From positions 126,861,640-126,925,639 of the forward strand of contig CAKMRJ010005634.1 of the NCBI GenBank assembly GCA_928212115.1: a stretch of 64,000 nucleotides of DNA. Reading direction: 5' to 3'. This stretch comes from Lactuca virosa. Taxonomy: Eukaryota; Streptophyta; Magnoliopsida; Asterales; Asteraceae. Position numbers and translations under genes: made by a program. Every line of letters begins with the position of its first letter. Position 1 is the stretch's first letter. Shown in pieces: positions 12,401 to 24,095 of the stretch. The notes beneath the pieces are model-generated. The model saw only the letters and a list, made by a program, of their open reading frames with translations, ran no database searches and was not told the origin of the DNA.

Positions 12401-14251
12401 GCAAAACTAAATATGTGATAATTGTGTTTAAAGTGATTATGACAAAGTTATAATAATATTTGATTAGCCAAAGTTAAAATCATTAGAGTTAGGATTCATA
12501 ACTTTACTCGATTCATTATCTTTATCTTTTTGGAATAATAATTGTGAAAATATATTTTTTTAGTAAAAAACATGGTATATATATAAGAAATGCCACATGG
12601 ATACATGGTGATGCTATCTATATAACTAAGATTGAAGTAGGGGAGATGCTATGGTGATTGCGTATGTTGTCATCATCTACTTTTACATAAATATATAAAA
12701 CAAATCGTACCTACATATATATTCATGCGATTTGAACAACATCTTTTAGTAAACCACAATTCCAAAACATTGTACCATAAAAAGAAAAGGATAATTAATA
12801 AATGTGGAAAGTTAAAACAATGGGACCTAAAGAATATAATAATAATTTCCACCAAAGCATATGGTTATAAATATATACATGCATGTCCTATATGACTTTG
12901 GCCATATCAATAAATAATTCTTCTTTTATGTTATGCTTGCCAATAAACAGAAATTAGAAATACCATGTTTTTCTTTTTATTTCTATTTAAAAAAAATGAT
13001 TGGTTAAATATCGTGAAGATATATCCAATTATATGCTTAAAAAAAGTACCATTGGAATGGCGAAAAGTGGATTTGGTAAAGTGATTTTGATATCAGAAAC
13101 AAGGAGCACTATAAAAAAAGATGAGGTGCGATGCATAGGATCAAGAAAAGACAGAGACTCACTGTATCGACTGTTGTAGAGCAGTTTCCCTTGTTGTAAT
13201 GTAAAGCGACTTCTAAACAATACAAAACCGGGTTGTCGAATCGGGTCATGGGAGTCGGGTCGAAGGCATGATCCGGGTTAAGTAGCACTGATGGCCATCC
13301 GTTTACCGGGTCGTCGCTGTTAACAAACACGAATCCTTCAACGTAATCAAACGACTCGCCTTCTGACTGGGTTATTAACGACTCAGCGTCCTGGGTGAAC
13401 TCGTCAAACTCGGAGTATACTACCCTTATCCATCTCACCTAATTGCGTTTCGTAAACGTGTAAGATTCAGCAAAAATGTGCGTACAATTTTCTAATGCAC
13501 AAGGTACAATATAATAGTTAGTTAAAGGATTGACGAAAATACCAACCATATCCGGGGCGGGTTGAACAAGGATCCGAGCCCGAGTAATGATACCGAATTG
13601 TCCAAGTCCGCCGAGAACGGAGAAGAAAAGCTCCGAATTTTGGGTGTCGGAACAGATCACGGTGTCTCCGTTACCTGTAACAACTTCCAATTCTGTTACA
13701 TTTGACGTTTGCGGACCATACCGGAAAGTCTGGCCGCTAACACCGGCGTTAGACAGCGTTCCGCCGACGGTTAACCCTAGGTAATCCGTCCACGACCGCG
13801 GGGAATAACCAAACTCCAAAACGCACCATCGCAATACGTCTTCCCATAATGCTCCACCGCCGACGTCGACGGCGTAACCGTCGGTGTAACGGATGAGGTC
13901 AATTCCGGCATCGGAAGACTCCTTCATGTCGAGGACGAGTCCTCTGTTGGCCATGGCTTGACCGTTGATTGAGTGACCGTTTCCCCTTGCCGCCACCGTC
14001 AGATTCGGCGATTGAGACGCGAATCTGATGACACTTGCGATGTCGTGGCTACCGGAAGGTCTGATGACGGCTAACGGCGTTGATGCATGCAAGCCGCCGA
14101 AGTCTTTTCCGGCGTAGCCGGTAGACCTGTAATCGATAGTGCCTTGAAGGTCCATGGCTTGGCATAATCTAGAAGCTGCTTCTTCGTCTTCTTGTTGGAG
14201 CATGGCGTCGGAGTCGTTCTCGTGAACGAAATGCTCTAAATAAGCTATCAT
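9402..14251 (-). CDS. CKX7: Cytokinin dehydrogenase, cytosolic CKX7-type, 4 exons
   Basis: This FAD enzyme oxidatively cleaves the side chain of isoprenoid cytokinins (EC 1.5.99.12), lowering active hormone. Exons on the minus strand: 14251-13547, 13438-13163, 11770-11508, 9720-9402, joining to 520 codons plus TGA. All introns are GT...AG, with phases 0, 0 and 2. The start is ATG at 14251 (MIAYLE), as in Arabidopsis CKX7. A GTG two codons upstream is not used. FAD domain: RGNGHSINGQ near residue 93 holds the His expected to bind FAD covalently. SWTDYLGLTVGGTLSNAG near 155-172 holds the active-site Asp. The cytokinin-binding domain fills exons 2-4, ending PMAILAPGQKIF plus a short TRHDESC tail. 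There is no signal peptide, unlike secreted CKX proteins, so a cytosolic location is inferred. Length and alignment to the CKX7 type are good throughout. It is the only intact gene in the window. Confidence 0.93.
9721..11507 (-). other. CKX7 intron 3 (about 1.8 kb)
   Basis: The donor follows AGCAA as GTAAGTA (11507 downward) and the acceptor is TTAG at 9722-9721; phase 2. It is mostly AT-rich, with a GC-richer block at about 10880-11000 that contains a CACGTG G-box at 10968-10973. A possible small MITE lies at 11129-11293. Confidence 0.8.
11129..11293. mobile_element. Possible hAT-like MITE in CKX7 intron 3
   Basis: The ends are imperfectly inverted: CTCGTTTGACAAAACTAGCT on the left, and AGCTCATGTCAAACACGAC on the right (reverse complement GTCGTGTTTGACATGAGCT). 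The interior is short and AT-rich with AGCT-rich subterminal parts. I could not find a convincing 8-bp target duplication, so this is tentative. Confidence 0.3.
11771..13162 (-). other. CKX7 intron 2 (about 1.4 kb)
   Basis: The donor after ACA is GTGAGT (13162-13157) and the acceptor is ATTAG (11772-11771); phase 0. The part next to exon 3 (11820-12250) is GC-richer than the rest and includes a CACGTG at 12235-12240. The remainder is AT-rich with no gene or repeat that I recognise. Confidence 0.8.
13439..13546 (-). other. CKX7 intron 1 (108 bp)
   Basis: The donor is ATG/GTTGGT at 13546 and the acceptor is TTAG at 13440-13439; phase 0, between PAPDM and VRWIR. This is a common CKX intron position. 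Confidence 0.85.
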
Positions 14252-14460
14252 CTTCACCGGGGGTTTAATCTCTCTATCTCTCTCTCACACAGTAAAAACA
14301 CAGTAAGGTGTTTCTCTCTCTGAAATCTGAAGGGGTTGGCTATACTACAACAAAACTTTAGCAATCTGCCGCTGCTACAGAATCTAAAGTAATCTTTTTT
14401 GTTTCTCTCACTTACACTATATTGGGTGGAGTTCTCGGGCTTAAATAGCGGCGGATTTGT
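14252..14460 (-). promoter_or_regulatory. CKX7 5' UTR and core promoter
   Basis: On the minus strand CTATTTAA at 14448-14441 is a good TATA box, about 190 bp upstream of the ATG. Between them lies a GA/CT-rich tract (14266-14325; CTCTCTATCTCTCTCTC in plus reading), typical of plant 5' UTRs. The transcription start is not determined. Confidence 0.6.
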
Positions 14461-15011
14461 ATTTTAAAGACCACTAAAAAAAAAATTTAATTCCATATTT
14501 ACTTTCTCTAAATATCGACGCTTTTTAACAAAATAAATATAAATAAATAGATAATAAATTGTATCATTTGAACAGAGTGAATCGTTTGAACTGTTTTGTT
14601 AACGAGCCACATGACCCCACCAGAGCCCAATAGTAGAATACTTAAAATAATCTTTATATGTGAGAAGTTGAATTATAAACATTGTGTATGGAATTTTACA
14701 TATCTACTAATACACTCATTGTGTAGGATCAAACACTATTAAAGATACAACGAACAATATAAAAAAAAGTCATAAAATTTTGTCATATTTTGGATTTTAT
14801 GTGGAATTCTTTCATCAGACATGTTGATTTCGGATTGTGTTCATTTCATTTTCTATAACAAGGATGTTGTGGATCATAGAACAAATAGTGAATCAGCCAT
14901 GCAAAAACCATGTGATGCTCAGATCAAGTTATGCTTAAGATTCACGAGTCTCACATCATTTCTAACCATAATCTTCAAATTGATGTGTCAGCTAACCGCA
15001 TACACTCTATC
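14461..15011. other. Upstream region of CKX7
   Basis: AT-rich sequence with no coding frame supported by family similarity and no repeat boundary that I can see. It presumably contains the distal promoter. A Copia-type LTR begins at 15012. Confidence 0.4.
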
Positions 15012-15758
15012 TGTTGAGGACTAATAGCATCAAGTACATATTACATAGGTACTGGAAATATCAAAACTTGATATATCTAAGTGCATATGCAACCTAGGAT
15101 CTAAGTTTTACGATTATAGCATCCTACTTTGAAAAACGACAATAAAAGAAAACTAACATATTGTTCACTTCCTTGTGAACTCGTATGTGCCAATTTGTTG
15201 CAAGATGAAGGATCCAAAGGAGAATCCCTCTAATGAAATCAGACTCATACACCAAATAACAAACGGAGAAACCACAAATTAGGGTTTATGTAAAAACTCA
15301 AAAAGCCTAGGAGAGAGGATGAGAATTTCGTATATGGAGAAGGAGGAGTAGAGGTTGGACGATTTTAGGGTGTGGAATAATTGGCTCTATGGTTCACCCT
15401 AGCAGTCTATTTATAGGTAGCTCTTAGAATCTCATATGGATATAAACTCCAGGGTTTATCCTTGTCTGATTCATACCAACTCTATCCCTCTAGCCTATGA
15501 AAACTGTCCACCTCAAGCATTATAGGAGGTTCTGAAATATTTCAATGAATCCTTATGATTAATTAATAATTAACATCTTTTAATTAATTAAATCCTTTTA
15601 ATTAATTACCAAAATAATTTATTAATTTCTTAATAAATTAACACATTATTAAACTCTATTACATTATGCTATTGGTCATGAGGCCAACACAAAACGGACG
15701 TTGCTATTATTAAAAATATTACCAAAACAATTAATGACATTGGATACCATTTCCAACA
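15012..15758 (-). mobile_element. Copia-type LTR remnant, minus orientation
   Basis: It begins TGTTGAGGAC and ends TTTCCAACA, followed by GTCTCTTACTTGTAC. On the minus strand this is a purine tract (GTACAAGTAAGAGAC) then TGTTGG. The same order occurs at the LTR ends of elements A and B. A TATA-like CTATAAATAGA lies on the minus strand near 15405-15415, and AATTAATTAA-rich sequence fills the distal part. No second LTR or coding region was found. Confidence 0.5.
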
Positions 15759-16232
15759 GTCTCTTACTTGTACAGGCCGTTAACGTTTTTGTTGTGGGTA
15801 AAAATTTTGACTTACCATTTAATCTTGAACTAACATCCTGGGCAAGCCAAAAATCTTGGATTTGTTCAATATCTTGGACTGCTATTGTTTTTCATGTAAA
15901 ATCATGTGTAGGGACATGAAACTTAATGAAAAAATAGACCAAGTCAACTACACGTGGTCAAATGTTTCATGAACATTGAAGACCCTCGTGAAAGTCGGAT
16001 CAAGCAAAGATCAAATAAAATCCCAAGAATCTCGGAGTTTTTGTTATTCTTGTTATGTAAAAAAAAACTAGCTGATTAACACACATAGACCCGTTCACTT
16101 CTTCTTCTTCTCTTATTCTTTCGACACTTGAGCACAAACACATTCTTACCAAGATCAGCTAGCACTTGTAACATTTATTTACGATTTAATATAAGTTCTA
16201 AGGCAAGTGAGTTTATCACCTCCCAAGGTTTT
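15759..16232. other. Retroelement-derived or intergenic sequence between LTR remnant and element C
   Basis: Follows the purine tract of the LTR remnant and ends at the 5-bp target site GTTTT of element C. No coding region is recognised. A short segment (GTGAGTTTATCACCTCCCAAGG, 16207-16228) has an approximate inverse at 48758-48780, across the C insertion. Confidence 0.35.
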
Positions 16233-16345
16233 TGATGGGTTTTGATACAAAATCTAAGTTTGTTTTTCACAAAGACTGCAACGGAAGCGTTAAAAATATC
16301 AAGTTTATTTTTAGTTTATATCAAAACCAAACCATCAAGGATCCA

Positions 16346-17391
16346 TTTAAAGAGGTGTCATTCATGAGTTTGGAGCTAGTTTTTCTAGTGAATCTCTCCA
16401 TTTATTCATGTTGTTGAAACCACCTTACTATCCCTCTTCTTGTTGTCTTTTGAAGATTCTTACAAGATTAGAAGTCTTCTTGAGTTGTCTCCTTTAATGC
16501 TTATTTGATTTAAGAACTTAAAGGCTTAAGACACTCAAGAATACAAGAAGAAACTAACATTCCAAGTGTCTTACTCTTGATGGTGGATACATACAGAGAA
16601 AATCATTCTCTTTGATTTTTTGCTATCTTCATCAACACACCAAAACCAAGTGGGTTCAAAGGCTTCAAACGTTGTCATTCTAAAAACTCTTTGGTTTTTT
16701 TTTATTTCATTATAACCTCTATAAATGGATCATTGATGGTTTGGTTTTGATATAAACTAAAACTAAACTTGTTATTTTTAATGCTTCCATTGCGGTTTTT
16801 GTGAAAAAAAACTTATATTTTGTATCCAAACCCATCAGTAATGGGATTACTCATAGTTCATTATGACTATGATTAGTCCCATTACTGATGGGTTTTGATA
16901 CAAAATATAAGTTTGTTTTTCACAAAAACCGCAATGGAAGCGTTAAAAATAACAAGTTTATTTTTAGTTATATCAAAAGCAAACCATCAAGGATCCATTT
17001 ATAGAGGTTAGAATGAAATAAAAAACAACCAAAGAGGTTTTTATAATGACAACCTTTGAAGCATTTGAACCCACTTGGTTTTGGGGTGTTGATGAAGATA
17101 GCAAAAATATCAAAGAGTATGGTTTTCTCTATGTGTATCCACCATCAAGAGTAAGGCACTTGGAATGCTAGTTCCTTCTTGTATTCTTTAGTGTTATAAG
17201 CGTTTAAGTGCTTAAATCAAATAAGCACTAAAGGAGACAACTCAAGAAGGATTCTAATCTTGCAAGAATCTTCAAAAGACAACAAGAAGAGGGAGAGTAA
17301 GGTGGTTTCGGCCACATGAAGAAATGGGGAGATTCACTAGAAAAACTAGCTCCAAACTCATGCAAGACACCTCTTTAAATACCCATGAAAA
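16346..17391. repeat. Large near-perfect inverted repeat (snapback) made of LTR C sequence
   Basis: Arms of about 510-525 bp (16346-16857 and 16866-17391) are reverse complements with scattered mismatches and small indels, around an 8-bp spacer at 16858-16865. The left arm is LTR interior in inverted order; the right arm is the start of the LTR at 16886. Upstream of the left arm, 16233-16345 repeats the first 110 bp of the LTR in direct orientation. Confidence 0.85.
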
Positions 17392-17854
17392 AGCAAAAGA
17401 AACCCCATTAAATAATCCAAGGTAATCACCTTACTTTAGAGGCATGGGGTACAAAAAGAGGGAGGTTAACAAGCAAGCTCCCATACCTCTCTTAACTTTC
17501 GGCCATGCCTAATAAACAAGAAGAATCCTTTGATTTTTATAAACTCAAAGTTTATAAAATATAAGCTTTGTCTTTAGGTAAATGACAAAAGAATCCAACT
17601 AGTCAAAAAGGTTGTGCATGACTAATTAATTCATACCATATGAAATAATAACTAGTAATACTCTCTTATAATTATTATTTTCACAAAAAAATAATTATTC
17701 CCTATTTAAAATACAAGAATTGATATTATTTATTAATAATCACATTAATAATAAATATACAACATGTGCCAACTTGATAAAGTTGTGATCCTATAGGATC
17801 ATATATTATTAGCAATGTCACTCAATAATGATTCTTAGGCATATAAATTCAATA
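16886..17854 (-). repeat. LTR of element C (left copy)
   Basis: Starts TGATGGGTTTTG and ends ATAAATTCAATA where the right copy has ATAGATTCAACA. The two copies match from about 17000 onward, including the TAAGGCACTTGGAATGCTA and GGCCACATGAAGAAATGG segments. Confidence 0.65.
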
Positions 17855-18771
17855 ATATCCCACTTGCACAAGATTTATTACAGACTGACATAGACAGTAG
17901 CTGACATCTAGCAACGAGCTAATGCCCCTAACAACATATGAACGGTGTCATCTCATGAACATCCAATTCTAGGAGCTCTAAGCTACAATTGTTACAAAAG
18001 GTGTGGTATCAATTTTTTCATTGTCTCATACATCATGTCGAACACGACATATGGATCACCATCAATCTCATTTAGTGTTCAACTTTTAGTAAGGCCTTAG
18101 ATGTCTAGCTCTAAACGAATAAGAGGGACAAATCCCAACTTGACTACATACGCCCATCAATGTAGTTCATGTTATACCCAACGATGTCCCTTATGACTGC
18201 CTTTTATGGAACAACGTTACACCATGTCAAAGCATAACAATTCCTACACTTTAAGTCCCAAATATGTATCTCGAGTCTAAGAATACAAAGATACAACCTT
18301 GATCAAAACATCACTCTTGATTACGATCCATAAACTGATGTTGATGCGGGTCAAGTCAAATACTTATTCTCCCAATCAAGTACCTATGAAGTTGGTAGCA
18401 GCTCTTGCTATTTTCATCTCCATGAAAATCAAACAATCTACTCATATTAGTCTTACCTCATAGATGCTCCCACAACTATGAACTACTATGGACGTTTTAA
18501 ATAACCTGAGTATTCAAGGATTTAAACATGCTAATATAGAACACAACAATTATTTAATGAAAGACTCATATATTAATCTCAACTCATTACAATATATGTT
18601 GTTTTTATTGTTCCAATATCCAAATACTAAATTTCAATCAAATACATCTACTTATATCAACAAGGCCCTATAGCACCAGCTTGACTTTCATGCTTTAGCT
18701 AATCAAGGATCTTTGTTAAGTAGATTTGACAAAACTTGATTTGTATAAACTTTGCGAATACAAACATTTTC

Positions 18772-18847
<76 letters not shown>

Positions 18848-19803
18848 CTCATATATAGAGAAAATTATTGAGAATGCATTAGATGCTTAAATATGACGTA
18901 GATACTAATACTTGCGTAATGAACTATACATTAAGCATCATTGTATGTGGTTCTCCAAAAAATAATGTACTCTAACTGATGTGTAACTATAATTAAAACC
19001 TCCATGGAAACACTATCTATGTAACTTTCTCTTCATTCATAATGAGGACACGTCCGATTGTGATTGCAAATCATCTCAATATATTTGGAAGTTTAGCACA
19101 TGTGTAAGAACTTTAAACATAGCTTTCTTTTAAATACTTTACATATCAGGAATATTTCTCTAGTTCTCGCAAGTACTTTAGAATGTTCCTATAAGTTACA
19201 CAATGACTTGTTCTCAGATTATACTGGTATCATCTGACATACTCTATGCATACGATTTATTTTGCCTTAATGCATAATCCTGACATATATGATTGATCTA
19301 ATTGCAGCAACATATGGAATACAATCATATTATTTAGTTCAAAACATTGTACTTGGATTTTAAGGAGTGCTCAAAATCATATCATGTGGTATTTGACAAG
19401 ATAACTCTCTCAGAGTCCTTTATCTTAAGCTCTTTAAGATACTTGACAATTAATGCAGGTTTACTTAATCCTTTAAGTTGCCATGATCTATATATATAGA
19501 TCATTATTCCATGAATCAGTATATCTACTACATTTAAGACTAGGAATGTTACTGCACTCCCACTAGCTTTATAGAAAACACAAGATTCATCTTGATTTAT
19601 AATTAAATCACATTATGTAATTATCTTATAAGAAATAAGATTCATACTTTGAGATGTTAGCTCAAATCTTGAAAAATATTTTCATTCATGTATATTTTCT
19701 CCTTTGAAAATTCACTTACTCTTTATATTCATAATATATTGAGGAATATTAATCAAGCCCATACTTGATAATCATACATAAATGCATCTCTATGTGTTCT
19801 ATT
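17855..19803. other. Element C internal region, left part
   Basis: AT-rich 3' region of element C in minus orientation. Wording such as ATCCCACTTGCACAAGATT and ACTCCCACTAGCTTTATAG resembles the 3' parts of Copia elements. No frame with recognisable domains. It contains the TA microsatellite and ends at CTATT, the target site of element H. Confidence 0.5.
18775..18847. repeat. (TA)n microsatellite
   Basis: About 72 bp of uninterrupted TA. Confidence 0.95.
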
Positions 19804-21980
19804 TGTAACACCTTGTTTCGAGTCCTTTCATAATTCGAGGTCGTGACCCGAATTCCAATTATCATTAGCCTTCAAGCCTTGGTTAAGGAAAAATTTAGAC
19901 CTATTTGGATGTGGGTAATGTAGATTATGCGATCCAAGAGTTTGGTTTGTGCTTTGGAGCCTAAGGGTATAATGGTAAAAGTGGTGGTTTGGGCCTTTCA
20001 TGAATTAACGATTTTAGTTCGAGGTGTTTTAAGTAAAAAGTAGTTAGATAGGGTTGTAGAACTCTTCAATACCTTTTCATGGATATAAAGATAGTCGAAA
20101 ACGGAGTTGGAACGAAGAAGTTATGACTGTTAGAAGTTAGGAAGGTTTTAGGCTTAGTCTAGTACGTTGGGCGTACTGCCATCCCTGGTACGTTGGGCGT
20201 ACCAGGAGTACGTTGAGTGTACGCGATCAGTTCCCAAACCCTATTTTCGTGGTTTGAGCCCTATTTAAGCTCCTTAACTTCCCCAAACCCATTCCATTCT
20301 CAACATTCACCTCTCCAACACCCTCCCTTGAAACCCTAACACTAATTTGAGCCTTATGAGCAAAAAGAAGGTGTTTTTAAGTGCTTTGGAGTGTTCTTGG
20401 TGCATCTTGTGTTTTTAAGTGCTTTGGAGTGTTCTTGGTGCATCTTGGAGAAGAATGAGCTCATTGGAGAAGTGTTGGTTGCATTGGAGCTTGTAGATCC
20501 ATATCGTGTTTACCTTGATCTTTCTTTTAGAGGTATAAAGCTCTAATCTTGATGATGCATTTATTAGATCTAGCTAGTTTTAGGTGTTATGAGCTTTTGG
20601 TCACTTTAGTGCATGAAGTTTAGATCTTGAAAGTTTGTGACCTTGTTATGGATAAAGTTGGAAACTTTATCCATCTAAACATCATATTGATTCAGATCTA
20701 AAGAATGGAGACTTGGACTTAACGGATTAAGTTGAAAAAGATGCACTTTTGGTCCCTTGGAGACTTAAAGACTAGATCTTGGTTGTTTGGATCATTCTAA
20801 TGGATAAAGATGGAAAATTTATCCATTATGGAGTTATTAGGAACCATAAAAATGTGATCTTGGACCTCCTATCCCTTCCAAACAAGAGTTAAGATGTCGT
20901 AATGGATAAATGGGTTAGGGTTTTAGCTTTTGGATCTTTTCTATCCATGGGAAATCATAAAGGTAGAAAATTTATGACTTCAGTCGATGTTTTGAGATTA
21001 GACCTGAGTTTGGACGTTTTGGTCTTAAGCATTAAGTCCAAAAATGAGAAATGGTCACCAAGGGGGTATGTTGGGCGTACATATGCGTACATTGAGCGTA
21101 ATACATGTCTTCCCGATTTCATGCTGTGGCGATTTGTACCTTAAGAATCAACGAGCAGTACGCGGTGCGTATGAGTCTGGTACGCGGGGTGTACTCGCAA
21201 GGTTCTATTTTTGGGCCTTTTAGGCCTTGGTCTTTTGGAAGTTGGTCCATGAGTTGTTAGGTCATATATGGGAAAGGTAAAATTGTCTTTTATCCATTAT
21301 AATTATAGAGAATGAATTGGACCTTGGATTATGGGGAATTATCTTAAGTATTGACTAGGGAAAATTTGGTTGTGTTTGGTGTGAGGAACCTGATAGCAGC
21401 AGCACGTATGTTTCGGTTATCTCAGTTTGAGGTGAGTCTCCTCCCAGTGTTTGGTGGGTCGAAGGCACCAATGTTGGCCCATGGATTATTATTATTTGTA
21501 TGCTAGCTATCTGTGTGACTCTTGCATGTGTTGTATGTGTTTGTATGCATACCGGGTGGGGCCCGATGCCAGGTGGGACCTGATGAGTGTGTTGGGTGGG
21601 AACTATCGCATGTTACTGACAAATCTGTACCGGGTGGGGCCCGAAGGAGGTCGTGTGGGGTCCGATGAATATCGGGTGAGCCCCGATGCCGGGCGGGGCC
21701 CAATGGATGTATGTATGTATGGTATATGGTATTTTAGGGAAATCATTAAGCTTTGTGCTTACAATTTTAAGGTTATGGTTTCAGGTACTTATAGTTCGAA
21801 AGAGAAAGGCCCAACTTGATCACAGCGCATCCACCCATGTTTCCGCACCTTCTGATTTTGGGATTGTACGTTGATAACTATTTTTACTTTGATATGCTTT
21901 TGCATGATGGAAAAGGATAAATGGTGTTTAAGGTTGAATTAAAAATGAATTTTTTACCTTATAATTTTTGGGATGTTATA
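19804..21980 (+). repeat. 5' LTR of element H
   Basis: Starts TGTAACACCTTG and ends GGGATGTTATA; the other copy ends TTACA, so the terminal C has become T. A 38-bp segment is tandemly duplicated (20371-20408 and 20409-20446) and is single in the 3' LTR. GTACGTTGGGCGTAC-type palindromes cluster at 20160-20230. GGGTGGGGCCCGATG-type tandem units lie at 21550-21710. Confidence 0.85.
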
Positions 21981-21983
21981 AGT

Positions 21984-21995
21984 TGGTATCAGAGC
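21984..21995 (+). promoter_or_regulatory. Primer binding site of element H (initiator tRNA-Met)
   Basis: TGGTATCAGAGC, three bases after the 5' LTR, is the standard complement of the 3' end of plant initiator tRNA-Met. Confidence 0.9.
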
Positions 21996-22898
21996 CTTGG
22001 TTTGAGGATTCGGGCACACTCTCGAGTGTGATTGAGCTCAAATTGAGGAATTGGTAATGTTTTGAAAGAAAAACAAATTCTAAAAAATTTTTTATAAATA
22101 AAAAATGGGTGTGATGTGTGCAATCAACCGATCTCAAGTAAGTGATTCCCATAATACCCATACATCTTTGTCATGATATATGTTATAAGAATTACATGGT
22201 AGAATAGGGCTAAGGATCTGCTCAGGATTTTATGATTAGGAGATATGCCTTTATATGCCTATTCTTTGAGCTTTTAGAATTTCATGCTAGTATGGATTTC
22301 AAATGATTGGGATAGGATGGCCTGATTAGGTGATGTGTTGGTTAGTTTTTCCAATGCCCGAATGTTGCATTCTTTGTGCTTTGTGGGACTCATACTAATG
22401 TGAGATAATTATTTCATGAATATGTTAAGTTGCATGCTGCAAAGCTTAAATAATCTCAGAGCGATGGATTTGACCCTATTGTGCAACTCTTGTCTGAGTC
22501 AAACTATTGTAGGGTTGCGCCTTTTACTCGAAGGATTATCTAAGCTTTGTTGCATGATTGTATTCATGAAGTAGTTAGCTGACATTAGTGGGAGTCTTCA
22601 ATAGCTGATGACAGGGTCAGGATGAGGAACCTAAGAGAGCCTAGGAGGTGTTTTAGTAGGTATGGATGCGCTATTCAGTAGGTATTTAGAGTACCAGTTT
22701 GAGAAGGTGACTTAGAGGATTCAAAATAATTCTTGAGGAAAGTATGGATAGGGGTGGAATGTAGTATTGGGCCCGTACTATTGGAAGCACACGATCCATA
22801 CTCGAATCAAGGATGGTTACATAGAATCTAGGAAGCCTGTGGGATGAGGACTCTTTGATTATGTTATGAATATTGTTTGGTTGCTTTTGAGAATGGTG
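21996..22898 (+). other. Element H leader
   Basis: Untranslated leader between the primer site and gag. It parallels the leader of element D (for example, GCAACTCTTGTCTGAGTCAA at 22481 resembles GCAGCTCTTGTCTGAGTCCA at 36717). No genes. Confidence 0.6.
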
Positions 22899-24095
22899 AT
22901 GAGCACTCGTGGAGGAGGTTCAAGTTCTGTTTTAGGCTTAGGTGTTGGTGTTGAGCCATTTGATGAGCGGATGCGGGAGTTCATCTCGTAGGAGATCACC
23001 GATGGTATTTTGGAGCACACTCCTGTGCTCTTTGGTACAATCAAGGAGGGGGATCGTGGAGATTGTGCAGGAGCATCTGGTCGTGTATCATACTGGGGTT
23101 ATGGTGTTGCTTAATGAGCGACTCAGGGCTTTTCGGGCCGAGATCGCGACAGGAAAGTTGGGAGCATAGACTCCCTCGTTTCGGAAGTTCAAGGCTCGTG
23201 GAGCTCTAGATTTCCTCTGGGCGAAGGACCCCATTGCTAGGCGCCGATGGATCGTTGGCATGGAGAATGCTCAGCGGGCGAGTTTCTGCCCTGAGGGGGC
23301 GAAAGTAGGATTTGCATCTTGTCTTTTGTGGGACCAATCCCATGACTGGTAGGAGGAGGTCGGCAGTGCATTGGGATCTACGACAGTTGTGGCCATGTCT
23401 TAGGAGGAGTGTGCACCAGCAATTGAGGTGCAGCAGTTAGCGAGGGAAGTTTCAGGACCTTCGTCAGACTAGTGAGACTGTGGTAGAGATCACTGCCAAG
23501 TTTTGGGGGATGGCTTGTTGGTTCTGCAGTATGCGGCGGACGAGGAGATGAAGAAGGTGATGTATCATGATATGTTGAGAGATGACATCAGGTAGTTTAT
23601 GAGCTTGTCATGGTGCAAGACCTTGAATGATATGATTTCTAGAGCTCGAGAGCGGGAGATTGAATTGGAGCACCTCGGGAAGAGCAAGTCAGAGCAAATT
23701 CAAATCATAGTGGGCTAGGCGAAGAGGCCCAAGACTCAGGATTCGTGTCTGGGAAGCCATAAGGTCCGGGGCCATTGTGCCAAGTGTGGGAGGACCCATG
23801 AGGGAGACTGTTGGGATATAGGGAGTGGATGTTTCAGTTACGGTAAGATGGGTCATTTCAGTAGGGATTGCCCTTGAGTATCGGTTACGATGTGTTTTCA
23901 CTGCAATCAGGTGGGCCACAAGAAGGTCGTTTGTCCGAGCCAGATGAGTGGATCAGTGAGGGCACTTTCTCCTACCACTTTGAGTATCACTAATGGTTGT
24001 GAGGGCAGGGCGGAAGCCCAAACAGTGAGGAGCCGAGCATTGTAGCTTTCGTCGGGAGAGGCCATTGTTTCATCTGATGCTATCGTGGGTATCTT
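22899..24095 (+). pseudogene. Ty3/gypsy gag of element H (decayed)
   Basis: ATG at 22899 opens MSTRGGGSSS. PFDERMREFIS is followed by a stop, then EITDGILEHTPVLFGTIKEG and a frameshift near 23050. Later pieces include LWAKDPIARRRWIVGMENA, a KKVMYHDMLRDDIR segment, and three zinc-knuckle candidates near 23780-23940. The last, CFHCNQVGHKKVVC, is intact. The preceding one has CFSY in place of CxxC, losing a Cys. Several stops (for example 22990, 23167, 23350) make it non-coding. After GEAIVSSDAIVG the frame is cut by Copia A. That point corresponds exactly to the intron position of element D. Confidence 0.75.

Noticed and set aside
14255..14257. GTG as a CKX7 start, two codons upstream of the ATG
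   Set aside because: Nuclear plant genes start at ATG, and MIAYLE at 14251 matches the CKX7 N-terminus.
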